A stretch of DNA of 64,000 nt from Sorangium cellulosum So ce56 (GCF_000067165.1 NC_010162.1:8997001-9061000); one strand, 5' to 3'; positions 17,144-25,960 are shown, numbered from the stretch's first letter. Made by a program: numbers and translations. The notes: generated by a model from the sequence alone, not told the origin.

Positions 17144-20100
17144 ATGACCTTCCTGTCTAGAACTTACGCCGGCTGGCTCGTCCTCGCGACGGCGGCGGCC
17201 TCGGCCGGACTCACCGGCTGCGGGAACGGCTCGACGGGGCCTTCCGAAACCGGCTCGACCGATTTCATCTCTGACAATCCGAGGGCCGGCGGAGGAAGAG
17301 ATACGGCCGAGGATGGCGGCAGCGCCTCGGCGGGCACCGGAGGCGACGGCGACCCGACCGCGCCCCCGGCCGACGGAGACGCCGAGCGCGCGATCACCGA
17401 GGCCGACATCATCCAGGTCAAGGACGGCAAGCTCTACGCGCTCTCGCAGTACTCGGGGCTCAGCATCATCGACATCTCCCGGCGCGACCGGCTGAGCCTC
17501 CTCGGGCGCTACCGGGCGAGCGGGATCCCCTTCGAGATGTACCTGCGCGACGGGATCGTCTACGCGATGTTCTCGTCGTGGACCCAATACATCTACGACG
17601 CGGCTACCGGCGAGTACTCCTATGAGCAATCGAGCCACATCGAGGCGCTCGACGTCTCCGACCCGGCGGATATCCAGCAGATCGGCTCGTTCGACCTGCC
17701 GGGCGCCATCTCCGACTCGCGCATCGTCGGCGACGTGCTCTATACCGTCACGTTCGAGGACGGCGGTTGCTGGGGGTGCAAGCAGTCGCGGAACACCACG
17801 ATCACCTCCCTGGCCGTCGGCGCCCCCGCCGAGATCGCCGTGGTCGATCAGCTGAGCTACGACGACGACCCCAACGACTACGGGTGGCAGCGCAGCGTGA
17901 GCGTCACCCAGGACCGCATGTACATCGCGGGCATCGAGTGGGACGGCACCGACGAGGGGCACTCCACCATCCAGGTCGTCGACATCTCCGATCCCGGCGG
18001 CGCGCTCGTCGAGGGCGCGAGCGTCGAGGCCGTCGGCCAGATCCAGAGCCGCTGGCAGATGGACGAGCACGAGGGCGTCCTCCGCGTCGTCAGCCAGCCG
18101 GGCCTCTGGCGGACCAACGCGCTGCCCGGCGTCCAGACCTTCGCCGTCGCGTCCTCGCAAGAGCTCACGCCCCTCGGCTTCACCGAGCTCACCCTGCCCA
18201 GGCCCGAGACGCTGCGCTCCGTGCGCTTCGACGGCGACCGCGCCTACGCGATCACGGCGGAGCAGACCGACCCGCTCTTCACCATCGATCTCAGCGATCC
18301 GGAGCACCCCGCCCAGCTCGGCGAGCTCGAGATGCCCGGCTGGGTCTACCACATGGAGCCGCGCGGCGACCGGCTGCTCGCCCTCGGCTTCGACAACGCC
18401 GCCACCGATGGCTCGCTCCACGTCTCGCTCTTCGACGTCTCCGACCTCACGAAGCCCACGATGCTGGAGCGCGTCCATTTCGGCGGCGACTGGGCGAGCT
18501 TCGCCGAGGGCCAGGACCGGATCCACAAGGCCTTCACCATCCTCGATGATCTCGGCACCATCCTCGTGCCGTACAGCGGCTGGGACATCGACGAGGCCGA
18601 GGGCTGCGGCTCGTACGAGAGCGGCGTCCAGCTGGTCGACTTCACGGCCGACACGCTCACGAAGCGCGGCTCGGCGCCGGCGCGCGGCCAGGCGCGCCGC
18701 GCCTTCGTCCACGACACGCGGCTCTTCGCCGTCTCCGACCAGGAGGTCGGGACGTTCAACATCGATGATCGCGACGCCCCGGTCGAGGCCGCCGACCTGG
18801 CCCTGGCGACGGTCGTCAGCAACACGGTCGCCACCGGCGATCTCGTGGTCCGCATGGGCGCGGACTGGTGGACACAGGCCGCGGAGCTCGAGGTCGTGTA
18901 CGCGGCGGAGCCGGGGCGCGCCGAGCCGATCGGCAAGCTCGACCTCTCGACGCTGGCCTCCGGATCGAAGAGCGACTGCTATGGATCCGGCCTCATCAGC
19001 GCGCAGCTCTTCGCGCACGGGCAATACGCCTACCTGCTCTGGCCCTCGTACGCGGACTCGACGAAGACGAGCCTCGCCGTCATCGATCTCACGAACCCCG
19101 AAGCCCCCCGGATCGCGAGCCAGCGCGATCTGCCGTTCACCGGCAACGCGCTCTACTATAACGGGTACTACGGCAGGATCGTCCCCACGGGCGCCGCCGT
19201 GGTCCAGGCAGGGAGCACGCTCGTGCTCCGCAACGTCGAGGATCAGTACTACTACTACGAGGACGGCAGCGGCGCCCCGCCGCCGCAGCCCCGCGATCCG
19301 TCGCTCGAGATCATCGACCTCTCGAACCCGTCGAGCCCGACGCACCGCTCGCTGCCCCTGCCCGACGGCGCCGGTTACACGGGCCTGCAGCTCGACGGGA
19401 CCACCGTGCTGACATCGCACTGGGTGCCCCTGCAGAACGACCCCTCCAGGACGCGCTTCTACGTCGACCGCATCGACGTGGCCGATCCCTCCTCGGCGGT
19501 CGTGCGGACGCCGGTCAACGTGCCCGGCTCGCTGCTGGCCTTCGATGGCGCGTCGGACCGCGCGCTCACGGTCGATTACGAGACGGTCGAGTTCGAGGTC
19601 GCGGGTTACCAGGAGTGCTACAGCGCGTTCAGCTACTACGCCGAGTTCGTGCCGGCGAACCAGGAGAACTACGATGGCCCCGGCGTCTGCCGCGGGACGC
19701 GCCACACCCTCAAGCTGCTCGACGTCGGCAGCGCGAGCGCGCGCCTCCGGGACGAGCACTCGCTCGACGACGGCACCCGCCTGGACCAGGTGTTCGTGGG
19801 CGATGACCGCGTGTTCATGTACACCTCCGGGTACTACGCCGTGGGCGACGCGGTGGGCGGGGGCGCGTACACGTCCGGGATCCTCGTGGCCAGCGGGCTC
19901 GAGGGAGGCAGCATCGACGTCGCGACGAAGGAGCTCTCGAGCCCCGAGGCCGGCTGGCCGCGCGCCGTGGACGGGACGCGCCTCCTCCTCGCCGGCTACA
20001 ACCCGCCCGGGCTCTCGGTGCTCGACGCGGCCGACCTCGACGAGATGACGCTCGAAATGAAGGGCGAGCTCTCGTCGTACGTCTCGCAGGTGACGATCTC

Positions 20101-20164
20101 CGGCGACACCGCGCTCTGCGCGCTCTGGTACCACGGGCTCGAGGTCGTCGACCTCGGCGACTGA
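17144..20164 (+). CDS. Large beta-propeller lipoprotein
   Basis: The 1006-residue protein has a lipoprotein signal with lipobox GLTGC (Cys26) and a Gly/Ser/Asp-rich linker to about residue 80. The rest is a long beta-propeller-type domain: repeated LxVIDLSDPExP-like strand ends (IIDISRRDR, ALDVSDPADI, VVDISDPGG, TIDLSDPEHP, VIDLTNPEAP, IIDLSNPSSP) occur every 60-100 residues, as in the secreted beta-propeller family. Cys pairs (GGCWGCKQ and others) suggest disulfides. Such proteins are extracytoplasmic and thought to bind ligands or partners; no catalytic motif is seen. The ATG has an upstream GAGGTGA and a good sigma-54-like promoter. The gene is transcribed alone. Confidence 0.87.
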   Translation: MTFLSRTYAGWLVLATAAASAGLTGCGNGSTGPSETGSTDFISDNPRAGGGRDTAEDGGSASAGTGGDGDPTAPPADGDAERAITEADIIQVKDGKLYALSQYSGLSIIDISRRDRLSLLGRYRASGIPFEMYLRDGIVYAMFSSWTQYIYDAATGEYSYEQSSHIEALDVSDPADIQQIGSFDLPGAISDSRIVGDVLYTVTFEDGGCWGCKQSRNTTITSLAVGAPAEIAVVDQLSYDDDPNDYGWQRSVSVTQDRMYIAGIEWDGTDEGHSTIQVVDISDPGGALVEGASVEAVGQIQSRWQMDEHEGVLRVVSQPGLWRTNALPGVQTFAVASSQELTPLGFTELTLPRPETLRSVRFDGDRAYAITAEQTDPLFTIDLSDPEHPAQLGELEMPGWVYHMEPRGDRLLALGFDNAATDGSLHVSLFDVSDLTKPTMLERVHFGGDWASFAEGQDRIHKAFTILDDLGTILVPYSGWDIDEAEGCGSYESGVQLVDFTADTLTKRGSAPARGQARRAFVHDTRLFAVSDQEVGTFNIDDRDAPVEAADLALATVVSNTVATGDLVVRMGADWWTQAAELEVVYAAEPGRAEPIGKLDLSTLASGSKSDCYGSGLISAQLFAHGQYAYLLWPSYADSTKTSLAVIDLTNPEAPRIASQRDLPFTGNALYYNGYYGRIVPTGAAVVQAGSTLVLRNVEDQYYYYEDGSGAPPPQPRDPSLEIIDLSNPSSPTHRSLPLPDGAGYTGLQLDGTTVLTSHWVPLQNDPSRTRFYVDRIDVADPSSAVVRTPVNVPGSLLAFDGASDRALTVDYETVEFEVAGYQECYSAFSYYAEFVPANQENYDGPGVCRGTRHTLKLLDVGSASARLRDEHSLDDGTRLDQVFVGDDRVFMYTSGYYAVGDAVGGGAYTSGILVASGLEGGSIDVATKELSSPEAGWPRAVDGTRLLLAGYNPPGLSVLDAADLDEMTLEMKGELSSYVSQVTISGDTALCALWYHGLEVVDLGD

Positions 20165-20231
20165 TCCGCGCGCCGCCGCTTCACGCCGCGCGGCTCGTCA
20201 CGGGCGGCGCGGCGAAGGCGCCGCGCGGGCG

Positions 20232-20492
20232 CTACCCTCCCCCGTAGATCTGCCCGATCTTCTGCACCGAATCCCACACGTACACGCAGCCCGAGCTCAG
20301 CAGGAGCCCCGGCAGGATCACCGCCGACCAGGCGAGCGAGAGCCGCGCGCTCGGCGCGGGGCGCTCCGTCTCCACCAGCGCGGCGCGGGCGAGGCGCCGG
20401 ACCGCGTCGGCCCGTGCCGGGTCGAGCGGGGCGACCGGCGGCAGATCGGCGAGGCCCCTCGCCAGAGGATCCTCTCCTGAGAACGGCTTCAT
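20232..20492 (-). CDS. Small membrane protein coupled to ECF sigma factor
   Basis: This 86-residue protein begins inside the sigma factor stop codon (ATGA overlap at 20489-20492), so it is translationally coupled. The N-terminal 50 residues are soluble and helical (ARADAVRRLARAALVE). A single hydrophobic segment, SLAWSAVILPGLLLSSGCVYVW, crosses the membrane near residues 52-73. The position and topology fit a short anti-sigma or sigma-associated membrane protein, but it has no recognisable zinc-binding anti-sigma motif (HxxxCxxC). The anti-sigma role is inference from gene order. Confidence 0.7.
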   Translation of the reverse strand: MKPFSGEDPLARGLADLPPVAPLDPARADAVRRLARAALVETERPAPSARLSLAWSAVILPGLLLSSGCVYVWDSVQKIGQIYGGG

Positions 20493-21139
20493 CGAGAACC
20501 TCCTCGCGTCTGTCCATCCGTCGCATCGGCGGCGTCCGCGGCGGAGATCGAGGTCGTCGATCCCCGCCGGGGCCGCTCAGCATTTCGCCTTTCGAGGCGG
20601 GCCGCAAGCTCGGCGCGGGCACGCGACAGGCGCTTGCGCGCGGCGTCCTCGCGGATGCCGAGCACCTGGGCGACCCGCGCCGTGTCGAGCCCCTCGACGG
20701 CCCCGAGGAGCAACACCTCGCGGTGCACCGCCGCGAGATCGCGGAGCGCCGCCTCCAGCGCCGCCACGTCGGCTCGAGCGTCCGCCGCGCCCTCGGGCTC
20801 GGGCGCGGCCGGCGCGGGCTCGCGGGAGAACAGCGCGGCGCGGGCGAGGTCGAGCAAGGCGGAGCGGCGGTGGCTCCGGTAACGATTCCTGGCGATCGTG
20901 AACAGCCACGCGGCGAGATCGGTGTCCTCGGCGAGCCGGCCGGCGTGGCGCGCGACGGCGAGCCAGGTGTCCTGGAACAGGTCCTCGGCGACGTCGCGCC
21001 GGCCGGAGAGGCGCACGAGGAAGCTGAAGATCCGGGGGTGGTAGCGCGCGTAGAGCGCGTCGAAGGCGCGCGGATCGCGGCGCCTCAGGCGCGCCGCGAG
21101 CTCGGCGTCGGACGGAGCTGCTGCGCCCTCCCTCTCCAC
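20489..21139 (-). CDS. ECF (sigma-70 family) RNA polymerase sigma factor
   Basis: The 216-residue protein has the two-domain ECF layout. Region 2 covers about residues 20-90, with YARYHPRIFSFLVRLSG, the DVAEDLFQDTWLAVARH helix and AWLFTIARNRYRSHRR. Region 4 covers about residues 125-180, with LRDLAAVHREVLLLGAVEG and the helix-turn-helix RVAQVLGIREDAARKRLSRAR. A linker rich in Pro/Ala/Glu joins them. ECF factors redirect RNA polymerase in response to envelope or other signals. The overlapping small membrane protein downstream is the likely regulator. The C-terminal 30 residues are low-complexity. Target promoters are not identifiable here. Confidence 0.94.
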   Translation of the reverse strand: MEREGAAAPSDAELAARLRRRDPRAFDALYARYHPRIFSFLVRLSGRRDVAEDLFQDTWLAVARHAGRLAEDTDLAAWLFTIARNRYRSHRRSALLDLARAALFSREPAPAAPEPEGAADARADVAALEAALRDLAAVHREVLLLGAVEGLDTARVAQVLGIREDAARKRLSRARAELAARLERRNAERPRRGSTTSISAADAADATDGQTRGGSR

Positions 21140-21288
21140 GCCGGCATAACGCGCGAGGGCCGCGGGCGTGACAAGGAAGTTTTCCGGTCACGGGATCCGC
21201 GGCGCCGCGTTGGGGCTCGTGAAGGCCGGCGCACACGGCGGCGACGACACGCGGCAGGCAGAGAAGAGCAGACGAGAGGGAGGCACCG

Positions 21289-21645
21289 ATGTTCGATTTC
21301 TTCGTCGAGGGCGGCTGGGGGATGTGGCCTATCCTGGTCTTCGGGATGGTCACGGTCGGCGCGGGGCTGCAGTTCGCCCGGCGGCCGGAGCCCGGCAAGC
21401 TCGGGTTCATCGTGGCCATGGGGCTGACGACGCTGGTCGCGACCATCCACGCGACGTGGATCGACCTCGGCGCGGTGTTCAGTTACCTGTCCGACCCGGC
21501 GAAGGTGCCTGACGGCGAGCTCGCGCGTGTGCTCGTCGTGGGGCTGAAGGAGAGCACGCGTCCCGGGTCGCTCGGCGGGTTGCTGCTCGCCATCGCGTGC
21601 CTGCTCTCGGCGGTGGGCGTCCTGCGCGCCGGTCGGGCGGCGTGA
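21289..21645 (+). CDS. Small integral membrane protein with ExbB/MotA-like start
   Basis: The 118-residue protein starts with FDFFVEGGWGMWPILVFGM, which resembles the first helix of TolQ/ExbB/MotA proton-channel proteins. There are three hydrophobic segments, around residues 12-28, 40-60 and 93-112. It lacks the long cytoplasmic domain and remaining helices of true ExbB proteins, so it is either a reduced relative or unrelated. A GGGAGG Shine-Dalgarno precedes the ATG. It lies alone between the divergent sigma factor gene and the zinc-finger gene. I cannot assign a function. Confidence 0.7.
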   Translation: MFDFFVEGGWGMWPILVFGMVTVGAGLQFARRPEPGKLGFIVAMGLTTLVATIHATWIDLGAVFSYLSDPAKVPDGELARVLVVGLKESTRPGSLGGLLLAIACLLSAVGVLRAGRAA

Positions 21646-21736
21646 TCCGCGGCGCGGCGCGGCGCGGCGGCGCGGCGGCGGGTCTCGCCCAGCGCCGGCG
21701 CTTGGCGCCGGAGCCCGGGTGCGGCACACAAGGTCC

Positions 21737-22255
21737 ATGGGCAGAGCCGAGCTCGCGCAGCTGATCGACCGCGATGGCCTCGACGCCTCGGAGGGCTCGC
21801 GAGGCCGCCTCGCGATCGCCGTCCCGGCGGCGTGGGCGCGCGACGGTGCCGACATCGAGATCGCCGTGCCCGCCCGCGTCACCTGCGCCCGCTGCGACGG
21901 CGGCGGGTGCGACAGCTGCGCCCGAAGCGGCGCGCACCGCGCCCCGGCGGAGGTCGCCGCGAGGACGCTGCGGCTCCGGCTCCCCCCCGATCTCAGCGGC
22001 GGCGTGACGCTCCGCCTCGTGCGCCCGTTCGGCGAGCACGCCCCGCTCGATCAGCTCCTCGTCGAGCTCCGCGAAGACAGCGCGGCGTCGCCGGGCGTGC
22101 ACCGCGTCACGCCGCCCCCGTCGGACGCGCTCGCGCGCTCTCCGGGGGCGAGCGGCGGGGGCTTCCGTAGGCTCGGCGCCGAGCTCGGCGCGCCGGCCGT
22201 CATCGCGACCCTCGCCGCGATCGCGGCGGTCCTGGGGCTCCTGCTCGGCCGCTGA
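21737..22255 (+). CDS. Tail-anchored protein with DnaJ-type zinc-finger fragment
   Basis: From the ATG at 21737 the product is 172 residues. Residues 30-95 look like part of a DnaJ substrate-binding region: a beta strand (ADIEIAVPARV) leads into CARCDGGGCDSCARSG, a short CxxCxGxG-like cluster, and then a strand (AARTLRLRLPPDLSGGVTLRL) resembling DnaJ C-terminal domains. There is no J domain. A single hydrophobic helix (PAVIATLAAIAAVLGLLLGR) ends the protein, implying tail anchoring. With two Hsp70 genes nearby a chaperone link is tempting, but this is inference only. A GTG at 21719 would add six residues. Confidence 0.65.
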   Translation: MGRAELAQLIDRDGLDASEGSRGRLAIAVPAAWARDGADIEIAVPARVTCARCDGGGCDSCARSGAHRAPAEVAARTLRLRLPPDLSGGVTLRLVRPFGEHAPLDQLLVELREDSAASPGVHRVTPPPSDALARSPGASGGGFRRLGAELGAPAVIATLAAIAAVLGLLLGR

Positions 22256-22408
22256 GGGCGCAGGGAGGCCGCGCGCTCCGCCCTCGGTCGACGCGGGCGA
22301 GGCCGGCTGGAGGGCCTCGCTGCCGTGCTTTGCTCATGCTAGCGAGAGGCCAGCGGACGCGCGCGGGAGCCGACGGCACCGCCACCGCCGCGCAGGGAGA
22401 GCAAGCAC

Positions 22409-23335
22409 ATGAGCCTCAGCGAGCCCATGCGGGCCAGGATCGCCACCATCATCCGCGAGAGCGATGTCGTCCTGTTCATGAAAGGCACGCGCACCGTGCC
22501 GCAGTGCGGGTTTTCCGCCACGGTGGTGAACATCCTCGACGAGCACCTCCCCGAGTACCAGACGGTGGACGTGCTCTCGGATCCCGCGCTGCGCGACGGC
22601 ATCAAGGAGTTCTCGAGCTGGCCGACGATCCCGCAGCTCTACGTCCGCGGCGAGTTCATCGGCGGCTGCGACATCGTGAAGGAGCTGCACGCGACCGGGG
22701 AGCTCGTGAAGGCGCTCGGGCTCGCGCAGGGCGAGGCGCAGGCGCCGCCCACGCTCCGCGTGACCGCGGCGGCGCTCGCGGCGTTCGCGGCCGCGAAAGA
22801 GTCCGAGGCCGACTTCGTCCACATCGAGATCGACCCGTCCTACAACTACGGCCTTTACTTCGGCCCGCGGCAGGCAGGCGACGTCGAGGCCCAGGCGGGC
22901 GGGGCGGTGTTCCTGCTCGACCGCGCGAGCGCGCGGCGCGCCGAGGGGCTGTCGATCGACTTCGTCGAGGGCCCCTCCGGCGGCGGCTTCAAGCTGGAGA
23001 GCCCGAACGAGCCGCCGAAGGTCAAGCAGATCTCGTCGACCGCGCTCAAGGCCCTTCTGAACAGCGGCGAGGCGATCGAGCTGTTCGACGTCCGGACCGA
23101 GCAGGAGCGCAAGATCGCCACGATCGAGGGGGCCCGTCACCTCGATCAGGCAGGGCAGCGGTACCTGGAGACGCTCGCGAAGGACGCGCGGATCGTCTTC
23201 CACTGCCACCACGGCGGCCGCAGCCAGGCAGCCGCCGAGCACTACCTCACGAAGGGCTACAGGAACCTTTACAACCTCCAGGGCGGAATCGATGCGTGGT
23301 CGCAAGATGTCGACCCCTCGGTGCCGCGGTACTGA
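22409..23335 (+). CDS. Monothiol glutaredoxin - IscA-like - rhodanese fusion
   Basis: The 308-residue protein joins three domains. Residues 1-105 are a Grx4-type monothiol glutaredoxin with active site CGFS (Cys33), SSWPTIPQLYV and GGCDIV. Residues 112-205 follow the A-type Fe-S carrier (IscA/HesB) fold, for example LRVTAAALAAF and LSIDFVEGPSGGGFKLESPN, but contain no cysteine at all, so metal binding by the usual ligands is impossible. Residues 208-308 are a rhodanese domain with active-site Cys266 in FHCHHGGRS. CGFS glutaredoxins carry [2Fe-2S] clusters and rhodaneses move sulfane sulfur, so a role in Fe-S trafficking or repair is likely. An AGGGAGA Shine-Dalgarno precedes the ATG, and a terminator-like hairpin follows the gene. 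Confidence 0.92.
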   Translation: MSLSEPMRARIATIIRESDVVLFMKGTRTVPQCGFSATVVNILDEHLPEYQTVDVLSDPALRDGIKEFSSWPTIPQLYVRGEFIGGCDIVKELHATGELVKALGLAQGEAQAPPTLRVTAAALAAFAAAKESEADFVHIEIDPSYNYGLYFGPRQAGDVEAQAGGAVFLLDRASARRAEGLSIDFVEGPSGGGFKLESPNEPPKVKQISSTALKALLNSGEAIELFDVRTEQERKIATIEGARHLDQAGQRYLETLAKDARIVFHCHHGGRSQAAAEHYLTKGYRNLYNLQGGIDAWSQDVDPSVPRY

Positions 23336-23388
23336 GCGCCTCGGCCAGAGGCACGCCCACGACGAGCAGCCGCACACCCACGACGAGA

Positions 23389-23420
23389 GAGGCGCGGGTA
23401 TCGCGCCTCGATAGAATTTT
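23389..23420 (+). terminator. Intrinsic terminator after the glutaredoxin fusion gene
   Basis: A perfect 8-bp stem (GAGGCGCG at 23389-23396, CGCGCCTC at 23402-23409) with a five-base loop is followed by GATAGAATTTT. The T tract is short, but the placement 54 bp after the stop codon fits. Confidence 0.6.
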
Positions 23421-23484
23421 GTAGCCACAACGGCCGACGTCCGAGAGCCTTCAGGGCCGGCGTGGGATCATGTATGCGTGAGGT

Positions 23485-24876
23485 GTGGGTGCCGACGATC
23501 AGTCGACGATCAGGGCGTCCGACACCGCGCCGTCGGCGTCGCCGGAGGGGGCGACGCCTGGCCTGGTGGTCATCTTCGCCCGCGGCCAGCCTGCCTGCGC
23601 GCCGATCCCGCTCGAGGGCGGCGCGGTCGTGCTGGGCCGCGCAGCGGCGGACGACACGGTGGTGGTCGAGGACGAGCAGGTGTCGCGCCGGCACGCCCGC
23701 GTCGCACTGTCGGGCGCGGGTCTCCGGATCACCGATCTCGGCAGCAGGAACGGCACCTTCGTCGATGGAGCGCAGATCGAGGATCAGGTCTTCTCGTCGC
23801 CCCCGCGCGTGATCCGGCTCGGGAGCACGCTGCTGCGCTTCACCGCGGACATCGAGCCGTTCCAGCGCGGCGGGGTCCTGGAGCACGAGGACGGGCTTGT
23901 CGGCCCCACGCTCAGGCAGGTCCGCGAGGCGATCCACCGCGCGGGGATGCGCGGGGATACCTTGCTGCTCACCGGGCCGAGCGGCTCGGGCAAGGAGCTC
24001 GCGGCGCGCGCCTACCACGCGGCGACGGGGCGGGGCGGCCCCTTCGTCGCCGTGAACTGCGCCGCGATCCCGGAGGGCCTCGCGGAGCGGCTGTTCTTCG
24101 GGGCGCGGCGCGGCGCCTACTCGGACGCGAACGCCGACGCCGAGGGCTATGTCCAGGCTGCCCACGGCGGCACGCTGTTCCTCGACGAGATCGCGGAGCT
24201 CGATCCGGCGGTTCAGCCGAAGCTGCTCCGCGTCCTCGAGACCCGGGAGGTGGTCGCGCTCGGCGACACGCGCCCGCGCAAGGTGGAGTTCCGCCTGTGC
24301 GCGGCCACGTTGAAGGATCTCCAGGCCGAGGTCGCGGCGCGCCGGTTCCGGGACGACCTCTATTACCGGATCGGCCGGCCCGAGGTGCGGATCCCGTCGC
24401 TGACGGAGCGGCTCGAGGAGATCCCCTGGCTGGTGGCGGCGGAGCTCAGGCGCACCGGCGCTCGGCTCGCGCCGGGGGCCAGCTTCCTGGAGTGCTGCGC
24501 GCTGCGCGCGTGGCCGGGCAACGTGCGGGAGCTGCTCTGCGAGGTGAGGCAGGCGGGCATCGCGGCGCTCGCGGCCGGGCGCACCGCCGTGGAGGTGGCG
24601 GATCTCGCGCCGTCGGCGGGCCTCGACATCACGGAGGTCGCGAGGCGCACGCCGGCGCCGCCGGAGATGCAGCGCCTCGCCATCGAGACGGCGCTGCGGC
24701 GCGAGCAGGGGAACGTCACGCGGGCGGCGCGCTCGCTCGGGATGCACCGGAACCAGCTGCGCCGGTGGCTCGCCCGGCATGGCGTCGACTCGGCGGCGTT
24801 CGCGGGCGCGGGCAAGCGCAAGGGCGGCGCCTCCCTCCCCTCCGCCGAGGACGGCGAGCGCCACGAGCCCTCGTGA
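23485..24876 (+). CDS. FHA-AAA+-Fis-type regulator with degenerate GAFTGA loop
   Basis: The 463-residue protein starts at a GTG. An FHA domain spans about residues 26-115 (VLGRAAADD, SRRHARV, DLGSRNGTFVDG) and should bind phosphothreonine. The AAA+ domain has Walker A GPSGSGKE at residues 164-171 and Walker B GGTLFLDEIAEL. A Fis-like helix-turn-helix ends it (GNVTRAARSLGMHRNQLRRWL). This is the layout of FHA-containing sigma-54 activators of myxobacteria. However, the sigma-54 contact loop reads GAYSDA instead of GAFTGA, so direct activation of sigma-54 polymerase is doubtful. Control by a Ser/Thr kinase is expected from the FHA domain. The real start could lie slightly upstream; no strong ribosome site is visible. 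Confidence 0.9.
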   Translation: MGADDQSTIRASDTAPSASPEGATPGLVVIFARGQPACAPIPLEGGAVVLGRAAADDTVVVEDEQVSRRHARVALSGAGLRITDLGSRNGTFVDGAQIEDQVFSSPPRVIRLGSTLLRFTADIEPFQRGGVLEHEDGLVGPTLRQVREAIHRAGMRGDTLLLTGPSGSGKELAARAYHAATGRGGPFVAVNCAAIPEGLAERLFFGARRGAYSDANADAEGYVQAAHGGTLFLDEIAELDPAVQPKLLRVLETREVVALGDTRPRKVEFRLCAATLKDLQAEVAARRFRDDLYYRIGRPEVRIPSLTERLEEIPWLVAAELRRTGARLAPGASFLECCALRAWPGNVRELLCEVRQAGIAALAAGRTAVEVADLAPSAGLDITEVARRTPAPPEMQRLAIETALRREQGNVTRAARSLGMHRNQLRRWLARHGVDSAAFAGAGKRKGGASLPSAEDGERHEPS

Positions 24877-24940
24877 CCGGCGGCGGATGAGCGGTTGAAT
24901 CCGGCGGTCGACAGCCTAGGAAGGCGGACAGGGGGTCTTC

Positions 24941-25423
24941 ATGAGCTCAGAGATCAGAACCACGGATCTGTGCGACGAGCACCCGGACGTCCTCGTCGCC
25001 GATCCCATCTTCCGGGATTACGGCGGAGCTCGGCTGTTTCACGGGCGCATCACCACGGTGAAGGTCCATGAAGACAACGTGCTCGTCCGCAAGGCGCTCG
25101 AAGAGCCCGGCCAGGGGCGGGTGCTCGTCGTGGACGGCGGCGGCTCCCTCCGCTGCGCGCTCCTCGGAGACAACATCGCCGCCATGGCCCACAAGAACGG
25201 CTGGGCCGGCGTGATCGTTCATGGGTGCATCCGCGACGCGGAGGCGATCGGCCAGATCCCGATCGGCGTGAAGGCCCTCGCCACGCACCCGAGGAAGAGC
25301 GCCAAGAAGGGCGCGGGGGACCGCGACATCGCCGTGACGTTCGCCGGGGTCACGTGGGTTCCTGGCGAGCTCGTCTATGCCGATCATGACGGCATCGTTT
25401 GCGCGCAGGCGCAACTCGCCTGA
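24941..25423 (+). CDS. rraA: RraA family protein (regulator of RNase E / HMG aldolase fold)
   Basis: The 160-residue protein matches RraA throughout: TTDLCDEHPD at the start, FRDYGGARLFHGRITTVKV, VLVVDGGGSLRCALLGDNIA, GWAGVIVHGCIRD and the end ELVYADHDGIV. RraA proteins form trimers. They either inhibit RNase E or act as 4-hydroxy-4-methyl-2-oxoglutarate aldolases. The catalytic Arg and Asp of the aldolases lie in the GCIRD stretch, which is present, so sequence alone does not separate the two roles. Length is typical. The gene is followed by an inverted repeat that may terminate transcription. Confidence 0.93.
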   Translation: MSSEIRTTDLCDEHPDVLVADPIFRDYGGARLFHGRITTVKVHEDNVLVRKALEEPGQGRVLVVDGGGSLRCALLGDNIAAMAHKNGWAGVIVHGCIRDAEAIGQIPIGVKALATHPRKSAKKGAGDRDIAVTFAGVTWVPGELVYADHDGIVCAQAQLA

Positions 25424-25445
25424 GGGCCCGCGCGCGCTCGCGTCC

Positions 25446-25490
25446 GAGGTGCGGCAAAACGCACGTCCCTGGGCGCTTTTGCCACACCTC
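25446..25490 (+). terminator. Inverted repeat after rraA, candidate terminator
   Basis: A 14-base arm GAGGTGCGGCAAAA (25446-25459) is mirrored by TTTTGCCACACCTC (25477-25490) with one mismatch and a 17-base loop. No T tract follows the distal arm, so it could instead be an operator or RNA-processing site. Confidence 0.4.
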
Positions 25491-25650
25491 GAGAGGAGGG
25501 CGCGCGGCGGCTGCGCCCGGTATGGCTGGGCTCGGATCCGGTCAGGACGCGCGAACGTCGCGCGCCGCGTCGAAGCGCGCCAACTGGCGCGGCCAATGCA
25601 TCACGAGCAGGGAAGGAGCGATCAACACTCGTAGAATCGGGAGGACAAGA

Positions 25651-25899
25651 ATGGGCAACATCACATCGGACCTGAAGAGCGATCTGAACAAGAGCCTGGA
25701 GTCGCTCCAGACCCTGCGCGACGAGATCCGCGTCAGGCTCCACCTTGCCGGCATGGACGCGAAGGACGCGTGGGACAAGCTGGAGCCCAAGCTCCTCGAC
25801 GCCGAGAAGCTGGCTGACGACGTCTCCGAGGCCTCGCGGCACGCGCTGCGCGAGATCGTGGAGAAGGTGAAGGAGTTCCGCTCGTCGCTCCCCTCCTGA
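25651..25899 (+). CDS. Small helical protein of unknown function
   Basis: This 82-residue protein starts at an ATG with a GGGAGG Shine-Dalgarno. It is entirely soluble, charged and predicted helical by heptad-like spacing (LNKSLESLQTLRDEIRVRLHLAG, AKDAWDKLEPKLLDAEKLADDV, ALREIVEKVKEFRSSL). It has no cysteine, membrane segment or catalytic motif. It looks like a small coiled-coil or amphipathic-helix protein. The upstream extension of the reading frame is Arg-rich and unlike coding sequence here. It is monocistronic between rraA and the convergent aldehyde-dehydrogenase-like gene. Confidence 0.75.
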   Translation: MGNITSDLKSDLNKSLESLQTLRDEIRVRLHLAGMDAKDAWDKLEPKLLDAEKLADDVSEASRHALREIVEKVKEFRSSLPS

Positions 25900-25920
25900 G
25901 CGCCGCGCCACCGCGGCGGG

Positions 25921-25960
25921 ATCGAGACGGAATCGAGACGAGATCGAGACGAGATCGAGG
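25921..25960. repeat. 11-bp tandem repeat at a convergent junction
   Basis: Three copies of an 11-bp unit (ATCGAGACGAG, the first with one base changed) plus a partial fourth fill most of the gap between the two convergent genes ending at 25899 and 25979. Confidence 0.85.

Noticed and set aside
23355..23388. CCCACGACGAG direct repeat after the glutaredoxin fusion gene
   Set aside because: Two short copies in GC-rich DNA beside a terminator are within chance and suggest no function.
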